Shown here in pieces: positions 32,870-44,487 of a DNA stretch of 64,000 nucleotides. A program made the translations under genes and the position numbers. The notes beneath the pieces were generated by a model. That model was not told the origin of the DNA. It searched no databases and was given only the letters and a program-made list of their open reading frames with translations. The first letter of the stretch is position 1. Each line of letters starts with the position of its first letter. Origin of the DNA: Combretum micranthum (lineage: Eukaryota > Streptophyta > Magnoliopsida > Myrtales > Combretaceae); contig JAMXBD010001196.1 in the NCBI GenBank assembly GCA_024138025.1, positions 1 to 64,000 on the forward strand, written 5' to 3'.

Positions 32870-35397
32870 CCCCCTTCCTCTTTCTTTCTTTCACACAATT
32901 CATTTCCTACTAAAACTCTACCGGAATCACTCCATAAAATCCCTCTCTCAAAATCTCTCCTAAATTCTCTCTTTCTCCATAAAGCCAATTCCTACATAAT
33001 ACTACAATCCCTCCTTTTCCTCTTCAACAAACATATAAACCTTAAGTAAAAATTTCTCTTATTCACTCATCATGTTCATACAACTTAACATGAGTTTAGT
33101 GTATGTTTCTTAGACTCATGAGAGTTAAAGAAGCAACAATATATTCATGTTTTGTTTTTGTTCATGTTTCTATTTTCCATTATATTGTTATTAGTATTGT
33201 TATATTTGTTTCTAATATAACTTATATAAAGTATTATGTATATTATGTAAATATATTTATTTAGAGCATATAAGCTCATTTGTTATTTATTTATTTTCAT
33301 GTCTTATTTATTTACTTGTTTTATGCAAATTATTAAGACTAGTCTTAGACTTGTCCATATCAAGTCAAAACAGTTTTCTTTCTTTGCTTTTCTTTTTTTG
33401 GGACTAGTCTATTCTTAGTCTCGGGATATCTTGATGAAGCTAAGGTTTCCAATACTTGACTTTATTTTTATGCTCTTATTTCATTTATCTTATTATGTTG
33501 TTTTTATTATATTTCTCATAGTTACATATTCTAATTCATGCATGAACATGTTGATGTTGTCTCAACCATAATGAAAATGAGTTTTCTTAAGTAATAAAAA
33601 TAAACTCTCTTTAAAAATAAATTTTGTTACATAAGAAATTAATTTTCCATAAAAACTTAAACTTTTATCTTAACAAATATTTTCTAAAGTTAGATAAGTT
33701 TAGCTCAAGTTTTAGTAATAATACTATATGTGATTTTATCAAGAAATACATAAAGTAAAGTTATTACAAATCTCTTTTCAAGCCAATAAAATAAGAAAGT
33801 TTCTTTAAACTTAATTCCTTGTTTAACCAAAAGTCTTCCTAAACTCATTTATCAAAGTTTTCTACCAACACTCTAAAATACTAAAGTCTAGATAAGTTTT
33901 TCAAAATTAACTTATAAGATCTTTGACATTATTATTTTAAAGTGGATCTAACTTTAGAAAAACTTTAGAACATATAACCATGAAATATTTAGAAAAAACT
34001 ATGTTTTCCAAGCCACTAGAACTAAAGTTATGAGAATCTTAAAAGATTAAAATTTCTTTTTGAAAATGTAATTATTCTCAAAATTAAGAAATGGAGGAAA
34101 TACTTACTAATAAATTTCCCAAAAAAAATAAAAAGGAGATTTTCAAGTCTTAGCTTTTCTGACTTTCAAGACACATTATTTTACAAGATCATTGTTGAGA
34201 CAATATCACTAAATTCATGCATATGGTTCGAGTCTATATATATATATTTATTCAAAGGATTTTTCAACCATACAAATATCTTTATTTTTGTACAAAAACT
34301 CTTGAATGAAGAAAAGTTTGAAACTTAAGTTTTGAAATTGAAATTTTCGTATCAAATCCGTACGTTACTATTCCGTGACCCAAATAAGTTCTTTTGATAC
34401 AAATAACCTTAGAAATAGATAGATCTTTTTGAGTAGGTAGAAATCGGTATATAATATGCGAAATTCCGAGTTAAAATGAGTAAGTTATGGCCATTTTAAG
34501 TTGGGATTTCCATTCATACGGTTTTTACGAATCCAATAAGATAGAATTATAGAGTTTGAATGGATCTTGGATGAAATACTCATTTCGGGTATTTCTTTTG
34601 TTTAGGTGTCGAGGACCAAGATCTTCTCTTCCCCGATGATTACTTCGACTCCTAGAAGATCACTATGGACGAGTGAGTTTCCTTTGCGTTTGTGTATTCG
34701 CACATGTGCCTATAGAATAGAGCACTAGATGTTAGGAAAAGATAAAATTGATATGCATGTGGAATATCTTGGGAATTATGTATGTGAATTGCTATGTGCG
34801 ATCAATGAACGATAAGTATACCGGAACCCGATTTATGATTGATATAATTGTTTCTATGTATATATTGCCATGTGCGTAATTATTGCTTGATCGCTTTAAT
34901 GATTTAATGTCATATTGGAATCTCCATATAATAAGTTGCTCATGCATATCACTTAGAATATCATTTCGACATTTTGCTACTACTCCTCAGCGTAGGACCG
35001 AAAAGGTAAGCTATCTTGCTACAATCTTGAGAGTTTAGGATGTTTGGGGAATACGGTCTTAAGTTGTAGTCGAGCCAGATCGATCCCTTTGGGTAAGGAA
35101 AGCTTGAGGACTAGTAGTACGGTTCGTTGGAACCCCAAGACGCGCGCAATTTTAAGGAGGTCGTTTGGGACCTAATTCAAAGCATTCCCTAACCACCGAT
35201 GGAGGGGTAAATCCATCACACATATTGTAAAATACAGAAATAAAGATGAAAATATAATGAATTATGAATCATGAGATGATATAGGATGAGTTTAAGGTCA
35301 AAACAAGTAAATTGTAAAAGTTTAAGTTTGGTTGTAGGAAAAATATTAAAGTTCGAATTTTTGTAATTTTTGACAGATTGTACGTCTCCTCCTGGAG

Positions 35398-35670
35398 AAT
35401 CTACGCCGCCGGCGTAGAGATGGGGTAGGATGGGAACAATAGCGTTTTTCTTAACGCTGGGAGGAACACTATCGGTGTTCATTAGGATTTTTTTTCAACA
35501 TCGGCAGGGGATGTCGCCGGCGTAAGGCTTGGATTTGCCGGCATATGTAATAGAATCGAAGTTCTGGGAATTCAAAGCCTTGATGAATGCTGCCAGCGCT
35601 TGTATAAATTTTGCCAGTGTAGGGTGTATGCCGACAAGATCTATTCGTACACCGTCGGCGTAATACCGGC
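35398..35670. repeat. GC-rich palindromes CTACGCCGCCGGCGTAG in LTR U3
   Basis: A perfect or near-perfect palindrome at about 35400-35418, then TCGCCGGCGTAAG near 35513, TTGCCGGCATATG near 35537, CGTCGGCGTAA near 35653 and ACCGGCGTATG near 35665. It resembles the motif cluster in the copia A LTR at 31270-31835. Confidence 0.75.
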
Positions 35671-35685
35671 GTATGATCAAATTTA

Positions 35686-35693
35686 TATAAATA
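35686..35693 (+). promoter_or_regulatory. TATA box of solo LTR 35226-37445
   Basis: TATAAATA about 460 bp into the LTR, directly after the palindrome cluster. Confidence 0.6.
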
Positions 35694-38002
35694 CGAGACG
35701 CGAAAAACAGTTTTGACAAAAACATCATTTCATATTTCTCCTTCGTATAAAAGAGTTTTGGAGTGTTTTTGGAGATCTAGGCTTGGAGAATCATCCGGAG
35801 GGTGTTTTCGATCCAAAGTAAGTAAGCTTAATCTTCTCTTATGAATTAAATACGAATTTGTATGAGTTTGCTTAGGGTTTTGGTGTTCTTGAAGGAAAAA
35901 CATGGCACAGATTTAGATCTTGAATTTGATCTGCCTCGGTTGGATAAGAAGTGAGTGTTGTGATTAAAACAAGTAAGTATAATGTTCTCATATCAAATTT
36001 ATACAAATTTCATGCAACTTCTAAGGATTTTGTGATTTGTTTACATGAAGGAAACCTTAGATTTGGTTGGGATCCGAATTTGTGGAAGTGAGTTGGATTT
36101 TGGTGATCTAAATCAGTAAGTTTCATCTTTTTTTTATGGAGTTGAATAATGTATGATTAGATGATCATTATGTGTTCTTGTTGTCATATAATAGTAGGGT
36201 TTTGAAGGATTATCAAATTCTATAAATTGTTGTGGAAGATTCTTTGTCAGCTTAGGATTTTGGGAGTTGTAGTACATTAGGGTTTGTTTATATCATGTTC
36301 TTATATGTTATATATAAATGTATGTTGTTGACAGAATTTGGAGATTTAAGTTTGTTGTTGAATTGTTAATATTGATTGAAGTATTGTGGAGATTCAGGAG
36401 ATTTGGTTGTAGTTAAGTGTTGTCGATAAAGGATTTTTTTAGGAGATACAGATTGGAATTTCCTGAAACTGAGAAAGGTACGACCAATCTTTGCTTGCTG
36501 TTTTTGTCTATAAGTTTAGTATTGATTGAATGCTTGTAGGAATAGAATTTCTTAATAAACTTAATCTTTATTCGGTTTAATAATTGTATGTTTTGGTTGT
36601 GCTTGGCTTTGACCAGTAAAGACCTGGCAGACAGTGATACTAGTGAGACATCCTGATGATCTTGGTGAGGTTGTCGCTAGTAGACTCGTGCCTTGATATG
36701 ATTCTGGTAGAATTAGGTGTTTTGGATTCGGGGTGTTTGGGGAGTACCCACTCATCCATATATGTATATGATTATTATTTTCAAAGAGTTGTATGATTTT
36801 CAATGGGGTCTGAGTAACTCCGAGTTCAGGATTAGAGTATACTTAATACTGGATTGTGTTGTTTTGTTGGCTTAAGAAAGATAATAATATGATTGTTTGC
36901 ATTAGTTTAAGCTGCATGAATTATATGCTTTTTGTATGTGTATATGCATTTGTTTTTGGATTGGAGTTATCGTACTGGGCGTCGCCGCGCATTCTTTTAA
37001 ATTTCAAGTACAGGTGAAAAAGATATAGTGTATGATCTATCCAGTTATGAATTATTCTTTGATAGCGGGGATGGCAATAGTGGACCTAACTACTCAGCTG
37101 AGAGTTAGGCGTCATATACTAAGTTTCTAAGAAAAGACATGTTCTGATCATAGGCTTTGAGTTGGAAGTTTTTATTGGTTTTACAAAGAAAGATTTTAAT
37201 GTAAACAGTATTTAGTTTCTGTTGAATTTGTTGACTGTAAAGTCAACTTGGATTTTATGTTTGAGCAAGGAGTTTATGTTTTATGAAGTATGAGCTTTTT
37301 AGTTTTAACAGGTTTGGTATCCTATGAGTTGCCCTATGAGTATTTACAGGTGATGATTAAATTATTGTGGATAATAGAGCCTTTGCGTATCCTATATAAG
37401 AGGGGATACGTGGCAGGTTGTAATGCCTTATTTTAGGGCGTCACACATACAAAATCGGATAGTCGCATGTACTGTTTGATCATATGATTGTTGCATTCCA
37501 TATGCTTGATTAATAAACTTGGTTAATTGCCTATTATGAGTACTTTTACGTAAGGAATATCTCACTAAGCTAGTTATATTTATACCCCTATAGACTTTTG
37601 ATATTGCAGGATTATCTTTTTGCACTCGAGACCATCTTGATCACCCGGGTAGAATCCTTATTTTGAGAAGCTTTTGGAGGAATTCTATTTTGAAGACTTA
37701 GAATAGATTTCTTCTAAAATCTTCTAGCCTTTGTTTTTTCTTAGCAAGACCATTTGTTATGGAATTTATCAGGGAAATACCCCTTAGAAGTTGTAAGACT
37801 TTATATTTTAATGAATTATATTAAGTGATATTTTGCATGTTTTGCCGCCAATATCTTAAAATGCATTACTCCATCGGTCTCCTTTGATGTGAATGTATGC
37901 CTTGTACCGATATGAAGCTTTCGAGTGACTAAGGTAGTCATTCTTAATTTTAATATTGCATACGACAGCTGTTACGTTTAAGGTATCCGATGGGGCGTGA
38001 TA

Positions 38003-38305
38003 GAGAATCACTTATGACACTAATCCATGTAGTGATCTCAAAGCGGGTCAGTCCAGTACATAGTTCTCCAACATGTACATATGAGTTTGATTTGTATCTC
38101 CTTACAAATAAACATCCTATGATTATCAGTCAAACCTCATACTAGATTTAATTCATTATTGTTCCCATAATAATGAGCATCTAGGGACATTTAGAATAAT
38201 TAAATTATTCATGGATCCTATTATAAAGTAAACATGCAAACAATATAATAGAAATGTTTATGAATGACAACATCCAGTGATTGGCCTAGGGCATAATCAC
38301 CAACA
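38003..38305 (-). mobile_element. Copia A 5' LTR, first part
   Basis: On minus TGTTGGTGATTATGCCCTAGG... It aligns with the 3' LTR fragment at 18618-18503, including ATTTCTATTATATTGTTTGC. Right flank AGCCT (38306-38310) is the expected TSD of copia A; the partner is outside the window. Confidence 0.82.
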
Positions 38306-38606
38306 AGCCTTTCTTTGATGAAATTTTTATTTCTTTTGTCTTTTGAGTTTCCTTATTTTAGTTTTATAAAACCATTTGGATGCAAACATCTATAGATCAG
38401 TTTTGATCAGTTTATCAGTTGAATGAATACACTTTTTGAGAGTTCCTTTCCATTCATGAAGACTTTCTCTTAGTTCTTGAAAAATGAATAAATTTGATTT
38501 CTTCATAAGAGCTTGAGGAGATCAACTTGATAACTTAAGTTCCAATCGACAGGTTTGGTTGGGGTCTAGTTTCGATTTTAGTAGCGCTAGTTCTAATCGA
38601 CAGGGT
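38306..38606. other. Unassigned 300 bp between copia A and copia B
   Basis: AT-rich sequence with no ORF of note. The phrase AGTT(C/T)(C/T)AATCGACAGG occurs twice about 40 bp apart (38548 and 38588). It may be the end of an unrecognised LTR or host spacer; not identified. Confidence 0.3.
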
Positions 38607-39183
38607 TGCTAGTGATGTGCCCTAGGCCATATGGATACTATTTAATTATCTATTGATCTTAATAAGATTAAGATTAATAAATAATTATTAATTACAATCA
38701 TTATTTTATAAGAAGTGTGTCATTTGGAATCACTAATAACTTATGTGTATCTTTTGGAATTCTTAATAATCTTTGAAATCCCTAATAAGATTACGGTTAT
38801 TGACTATGACACGGTTTCTTATAAATAGAACACAGTGGTCTCCCCTAAGGTTTCAATAGATGTCTGTCGTCACATTGGAATTACAGAGAAACTTTGTAAC
38901 TCAAAATGAGAGAGACCCTATTGAGAGAGATTCCTAAAATTTAGAATTAGTCAACGTGTTAGCACACGATCAGAGATCCGATTGAAAATTCATTCATATG
39001 GATATAGTAGAAGGTGTTTGCATTTGTAATATCTCATACCCGAATTTCCAAATTCTAAAGCATCAAAAAGGTAATTCAATCCACTCCAATTTGATTGAAT
39101 TGCATGGATCCGAAATTAGGGATACAGGATTCGTTTTACATAAAAATAATAATTTCCACTACTTTTGGATCCCTAAATTCCCA
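38607..39183 (+). mobile_element. 5' LTR of copia B
   Basis: Begins TGCTAGTGATGTGCCCTAGG (3' copy: TGTTAGTAATGTGCCCTAGG) and ends ...AAATTCCCA just before the primer-binding site. TATA box at 38820-38827 and CACAGTGGTCTCCCCTAAGG downstream, both repeated in the 3' copy, where the TATA reads TACAAATA. Confidence 0.82.
38820..38827 (+). promoter_or_regulatory. TATA box of copia B 5' LTR
   Basis: TATAAATA in TTCTTATAAATAGAACACAG, about 215 bp into the LTR. Confidence 0.6.
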
Positions 39184-39187
39184 ATAG

Positions 39188-39200
39188 TGGTATCAAAACC
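39188..39200 (+). promoter_or_regulatory. Primer-binding site of copia B
   Basis: TGGTATCAAAACC, four bases after the LTR. It fits the usual initiator-tRNA-Met site TGGTATCAGAGCC with two changes. Confidence 0.7.
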
Positions 39201-40557
39201 ACTTGCGATTTCAATCAAATTATTTTTCATATGATATATGTATGTTGATATGTATGATCTGTGAAAAAGTTTAATGCAGATAGATGTTTATGAAACAATT
39301 AATTTTATGCATACAATGTTAATCTATATATGTCTGAGTAATCTATATGGATTAATAAGATTTGTATATGGCAGATTGTTAAATGGTTAAATAAATCTGC
39401 AATTTTTTATTGCATTCTGATTATGTGTTTAATGTTTAGACATATGAAAAGTCAGTCACCTGCAAGGGGCGTTGCCCCCTTGACTCCTACAAAAGTAAAA
39501 TTTTTAAATTGATAAGCACTAATTAGTAATTCTTAACATAAAACACGCTTTTGAAAGTGTTGTGAGTTATGTGTATGACTTTTATGTGTGCTTGTGTTTC
39601 ACGTATAGTGCATAGCATGGCCCTAAGACCTATGTGATTGGCAGGTTTTAATTGCTTTTCTTTTAAATGGGTTGTAATTTTATAAATATGGCCTGTGTGT
39701 CATTTTTGGTTTTGTTGCAATTTATTTTCTGCTAAGTAGTAGTAGGAATCTCTCTGTTTCTTTTTATTATTGTAATAAAGACATGAAGATGTCATGAAGA
39801 CTTTTCTTATTTCGTGGAGATGGAAGTGTGAGGACCATCATGAAGATACAAGGGATTTTACAACCCAGATCCATGCTGATGAATCTTCACCTTAGGTTTA
39901 CACCATTGATCTTCATATTGGCTTATGAAGATCAATATAGATTAAGGGTCATGCTATGATACAGTTTTATTTTCTATATAAGCATATTATATCATATATG
40001 ATGATATATGTAAATGTATGTGATAATATGTTTACAATCTTACATGCTTTATAATATGAAATATCACCTTTTAAAAAAAGTCCCTCAAATAATATTAAGT
40101 CATAAAATGCCTTCCATGATTTGACACTTTTCAAATCTTAGATCATCTAATTGCAGGTTCTACCAAAGCAGGGTGCAATAGACTATCCTAGTCAGATAGT
40201 GTGAATAATAGTGTTATCCACATGTCATAATGATTAGACTTAAATAGGCTATCAAAATGGTTTTAGGCCTATGACATTGAAAGGGATTAGTAGGTCGGGA
40301 CATGTGATGTCAATCCCATAGTAAGAGTTACATATGATGTAATTGGAAAGGTTTTCCTACCTAAATAACTAAATTCTAAGTGTAATGCTATAGCTAACTC
40401 AATATTTGCTGAAATATGGGTCTTAATCCACTAAGAAACTTGGTTTATAAAATGGTTTTCAAATTAATATTTGAGGGTTATTAATTTGATAAAATAGTGG
40501 AAGCAAGTAAAATGGCTTATATAAAGATAATTTACTTTGCATCTCTGTATGAGGATC
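39201..40557 (+). other. Copia B untranslated leader
   Basis: About 1.35 kb without coding pattern. Holds CACCTGCAAGGGGCGTTGCC near 39460-39480 and a stretch at 39600-39710 shared with the leader of copia A. No other feature seen. Confidence 0.6.
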
Positions 40558-41350
40558 ATGGCAACAAATAGCACAACCTTACGATTGATTCTGAAAAAAG
40601 ATAAACTGAATGCCACAAACTTCCTTGATTGGTACTGTAACTTAAGAATTGTTCTTAAGCATGAAAGGAAGTTATATGTGATTGATGAACCAATCCATGA
40701 TGACCCTACTACTGATGTTCCAAGAGCTGAAAGGAATGCTTATAGTAAGCATAAAGAAGACTCTTTAGATGTCATTTGCATCATGCTTACTACCATGGAT
40801 CCTAAGCTTCAAAAGCAAACGGAAGACATGGAGGCGTATGATATGATCTCACGCTCAAGGAAATGTTCCAAGAACAGGCAAGGCATGAGAGGTTTGCAGT
40901 CACACGAGAATTGAATTCTTGTAAAATGGCTCTAGGTAGCTCCATGGGTGCACATTTACTCAAGATGGAGAGCTATATTGATAGACTTGAGAAGCTTGGT
41001 TCTCTAATTTCTAGGGAGTTGGCTACAAATATGATCCTAGGCTCTTTACCTCCTAGCTATGACCATTATGATGAATTATAACATGCACAAAATGGATAAG
41101 GCTATTATGGAATTGCATGGGATGCTTAAGGAAGCAGAACAGAACATTAAAACAAATAATAAAGTTTTTTTGGTTCAAAAGGGACAAGGAGAGAAAAGCC
41201 AATGGCAGGGGTAAGGGCAAAGCAAAAGGCAGACTAAAGCTAAAAGATCCAAACCCCATCCTAAGGCCAAATCCTCCAAGGAAGGTGTTTGCTTCTTTTG
41301 CAATGAACCAGGTCATTGGAAGAGGAATTGCAAGATGTACTTGGAGGATT
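40558..41350 (+). pseudogene. Copia B Gag
   Basis: ATG at 40558 (MATNSTTLRLILKK), chosen because the same start occurs in copia A. Gag core: LNATNFLDWYCNLRIVLKHE (about 40605-40665), LDVICIMLTTMDPKLQ, then a frameshift near 40855 into LKEMFQEQARHERF...LATNMILGSLPPSYDHY (to 41075), and another frameshift. An intact CCHC zinc knuckle CFFCNEPGHWKRNC is at 41291-41332 (C-x2-C-x4-H-x4-C). Gag would package element RNA. Non-functional because of the frame breaks. Confidence 0.85.
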
Positions 41351-41359
41351 TGAAAAAGA

Positions 41360-42670
41360 AGAAGGGTCGTGAGACTACTACTTTAGCTATTTATGTTATA
41401 CAAGTCAATATATCTACTTCTACATCATGGGTATTAAATACTGGATGTAGATCTCACATTTGTATAATTGTACAAGGTCTAAAGCAAAGTAGAAAGCTAG
41501 CTAAAGGTGAAGTGAACCTACGTGTGGCAAATGGAGCAAGAGTTGCTACACTAGCAGTAGGAAATTTTAAATTAACTTTGCCTTCTGGACTGATTTTGGT
41601 TTTAAATAATTGTTATTATGTGTCTTCTATGAGCAACAACATTATTTCGATTTCATGTTTGGATAAAGATGGTCTTAGATTTATTGTTGAGAATAATACA
41701 ATCTCCATCCATCATGGAGACATCTTTTATGGTGTTGCTCATTTGATGAATGGTCTTTATGTTCTAAACTTTGATGAATCTGATAATAAGTCCATATCAA
41801 CATTAATACCAAAAGGTTCAAATATAATAATATGAATCTAACTTACTTCTGGCATTGCGCTTAGGACACATCAACGAGAAACGCATATCAAAACTTCATC
41901 AAGATGGGTTTTTCGATTCATTTGATTTTGAATCATATGAATCATGTGAATCTTGTTTAATGGGTAAGATGACAAAGGCTCTTTTTACTGGACAAAGTGA
42001 GAGAGCTACTGACTTGTTAGGCCTCATACATACAGATGTATGTGGACCATTGAGTTCACCTACTAGAGGAGGTTATTTGTACTTCATTACTTTTACTAAT
42101 GACTTTAGTAGGCATGGATATGTGTACCCAATGAAGCATAAATCTGAATATTTTGAAAAGTTCAAAATATTAAAAAATGAAGTACAAAATCAACTTGGTA
42201 AAAATATTAAAACACTTTGATCAGATTGAGGTGGTGAGTATTTAAGCCAAGGTTTTCTGACTATCTCAGGGATTGTGGCATAATCTCATAGTTACCTCCT
42301 CCAGGAACACCACAATGAAATGGTGTTTCTGAACAGAGAAATCAAACTTTATTAGATATGGTTCGATCAATGATGAGTCAGACAGATCTTCTAATATCCT
42401 TCTAGGGATATGCCCTAGAAACTGCTACATTTATATTGAACAAGGTTCCATCAAAATTGATTGAAAAGACACCATATGAGTTATGGAATGGGAAACGTCC
42501 CAGTTTGTCTTTTCTAAAGATATGGGGATGTGATGCATATGTCAAACATCAAGTGTCTGACACATTAGCACCCAAACTTGATAAATGCTTGTTTGTGGGA
42601 TATCCAAAAGAAACAAAAGGATATTACTTCTATAATCGATCTCGAGATCAAAGTGTTTGTTGCTCGTAAT
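41360..42670 (+). pseudogene. Copia B protease and integrase
   Basis: Protease: SWVLNTGCRSHIC at about 41428-41466. The catalytic Asp of the usual DTG is Asn, so the enzyme would be dead even if made. It continues to GLYVLNFDES. GAG-pre-integrase starts near 41855 (LGHINEKRISKLHQDGF, ESCESCLMGKM: the H...H...C-x2-C zinc site). Integrase core: HTDVCGPL at 42031 and TNDFSRHGYVY. GGEYL then follows two TGA stops at 42218-42229 that replace CGA codons. EKTPYELWNGKRPSL...WGCDAYV is at 42459-42540. Several frames are needed. Confidence 0.85.
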
Positions 42671-44487
42671 GGTCACTTTCAAGAAAGAGAATTTGTCTCT
42701 AAAGAAACCAACGGGAGTAAAATAAAACTCAAAGTTTGAGATCCACAAATTGACACATCACCGCTGATTGATGTTCAATCAAACTCACAAATAGTTGCTA
42801 AGCTTGAACCACTAGTTGAAGGCCCACGTAGATCTGGTAAGATTCGTCATGAGCCGAAGAGATATGAATTTCTCATCACTGGCAATCATGATGTAATGCT
42901 CATAGATCAAGATGAGCCCACATCTTACCAAGAAGCAATATAGGGCCCTGACTTTGAGAAATGGTTAGCAACCATGAAATCAATGCAATCCATGTATGAT
43001 AATCAAGTTTAGACTTTGATTGATCCACCTGATCATGTTAAAACTATTGGGTATAAATGGGATTTCAAGAAGAAAACAGACATGGATGGCAAAGTGTTTA
43101 CCTACAAAGCACAACTAGTTGCAAAAGGTTTTAAACAACTCATGGTATAGACTATGATGACACCTTTTCACCTGTAGTCATGCTTAAGTCTTTTAGAAAT
43201 CTTCTTGCTATAACTGTGTTTTATGACTATGGGATATGGCAAATGGATGTTAAAACAGCCTTTTTGAATGGAAATCTCATTGAAGATGTTTACATGACAC
43301 AACTTGAGGGTTTTTATAGTCCAGGAAATTCACATAAGGTTTGCAAGCTTTAGAGATCCATTTATGGACTGAAGCAAGCATCTCAGAGTTGGAATCTTCA
43401 TTTTGATGAAGCAATCAAACAGTTTGATTTTGTCAAGAATGAAGATAACCTTGCATTTATAAGAAAGTAAGTGGGAGTGAAATAGTTTTCTTGGTACTGT
43501 ATGTAAGATGACATATTGCTCATTGGAAATGATATTCCTACATTACAAAATGTCAAAACATGGTTAGGAAATTGTTTCTCAATGAAAAACTTAAATTAAG
43601 CTGCCTATATTTTAGGCATAAGGATCTATAGAGATAGATCTGCAAGGACCATTAGCCTAAGTCAGAGTGCATACAGTGATAAGCTACGAAAAAGATTTAG
43701 TATGGAAAATTCCAAGAGAGGATTTCTTCCAATGTCATATGGAATTAAATTGAGTAAGACTCAATGTCCTGCTCTAAAGGAGGAATAAGAACACATGAGT
43801 AGGATTCCATATGTTTCTGCTATTGGTTCCATCATGTATGTCATGTTATGCACTCGACCAGATGTCGCTTATGCATTAAGCATCACTAGTAGGTATCAGT
43901 CAGATCTAAGTAATAGTCACTGGATAGCAGTAAAAAACATTCTAAAGTACTTGAGAAGGACTAAGGATGTTGTTTTGACATATAGAGGACAGGAAACTAA
44001 TCTTGTGGTAAATGGTGACACAAATGCCAGTTTCCAGTCTGATTAAGATGATTTCCGATCACAATCTGGTTATGTATTTTATTTGAATGGAGGTACTGTA
44101 AGCTGTAAGAGTTCCAAATAGGATACAGTTGTAGATTATACCACAGAGGCAGAGTATATATAAGCTTCATATGCAGCTAAGGAAGCAGTTTGGATCAAGA
44201 AGTTTATTACTTCCTTGGGAGTTGTTCCTAACATTTTAGATCCAGTGGACCTCTATTGTGACAACAATGGGGCCATTGCGTAAGCTAAGGAACCAAGATC
44301 ACACCAACGGTCCAAACACATACTCAAACGTTATCATCTCATTCAAGAAATCATCGATAGAGGAGATGTTAAGATATGTAGAGTACATACAGATGACAAT
44401 ATTGCAGATCCATTGACTAAACCTCTTCCTCAGTTTAAGCATGATAGTCATACTAAAGCATTAGGGTTTAAACTTATGTTTAAATAG
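42671..44487 (+). pseudogene. Copia B reverse transcriptase and RNase H
   Basis: RT: KWDFKKKTDMDGKVFTYKAQLVAKGF near 43060-43130, then DYDDTFSPVVMLKS, IWQMDVKTAFLNGNLIEDVYM (43235-43295), RSIYGLKQASQSW, and the catalytic YVDD read as stop-DDILLIGND near 43505-43535. AYILGIRIYRDRS...LSQSAYSDKL follows. RNase H: YVSAIGSIMYVMLCTRPDVAYA, DTNASFQSD (about 44020), DYTTEAEYI (44134-44160) and VDLYCDNNGAIA (44247-44280). The end is HTDDNIADPLTKPLPQF with stop at 44485-44487. At least nine in-frame stops, several of them TAG, TAA or TGA where the family has CAG, CAA, TGG or CGA. Confidence 0.85.

Larger units (their letters stand above)
35226..37445 (+). mobile_element. Nested solo LTR of a different family, TSD CATAT/CATAC
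   Basis: Starts TGTAAAATACAG and ends TTTAGGGCGTCACA. The flanks are CATAT (35221-35225) and CATAC (37446-37450), one mismatch. Removing it restores the host LTR phrase ATCCATCACACATAC, seen intact on minus at 21095-21115. Length is 2220 bp, no coding region. U3 carries GCCGCCGGCG palindromes (35398-35670) before a TATA box at 35686-35693. Ends of TGTAA...GGGCGTCACA suggest a Ty3/gypsy LTR related at its tips only. Confidence 0.85.
32180..38002 (+). mobile_element. Solo LTR (Tekay-like subfamily 1), TSD GAGAA, with nested LTR
   Basis: Starts TGTAAGCCCCTAGATTTTTC at 32180 and ends GGGGCGTGATA at 38002. It is flanked by GAGAA at 32175-32179 and 38003-38007. Net length is about 3598 bp. The sequence follows 20546-27701 (opposite strand) through its whole length, including AAACCTTAAGAACCGGAAG near the start and ATTTATTTAGAGCATATAAGCTC in the middle. 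No coding region. TATA box 32862-32869; conserved block 34434-34505. Confidence 0.92.
17395..38305 (-). mobile_element. Ty1/copia element A (minus strand), split by three insertions
   Basis: Read on the minus strand: 5' LTR begins at 38305 (TGTTGGTGATTATGCCC), is interrupted by solo LTR 32180-38002, and continues 32179 to about 30940. A leader follows to 29185, then gag, protease and integrase to 27702, a second solo LTR (20546-27701), integrase end, RT and remains of RNase H to about 18630, a purine tract, and the 3' LTR from 18618. That 3' LTR is itself broken by the Tekay-like element at 18502 (copy 1: 17394) and continues outside the window. The leader and gag resemble those of copia B. 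All coding parts are degenerate. Confidence 0.85.
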
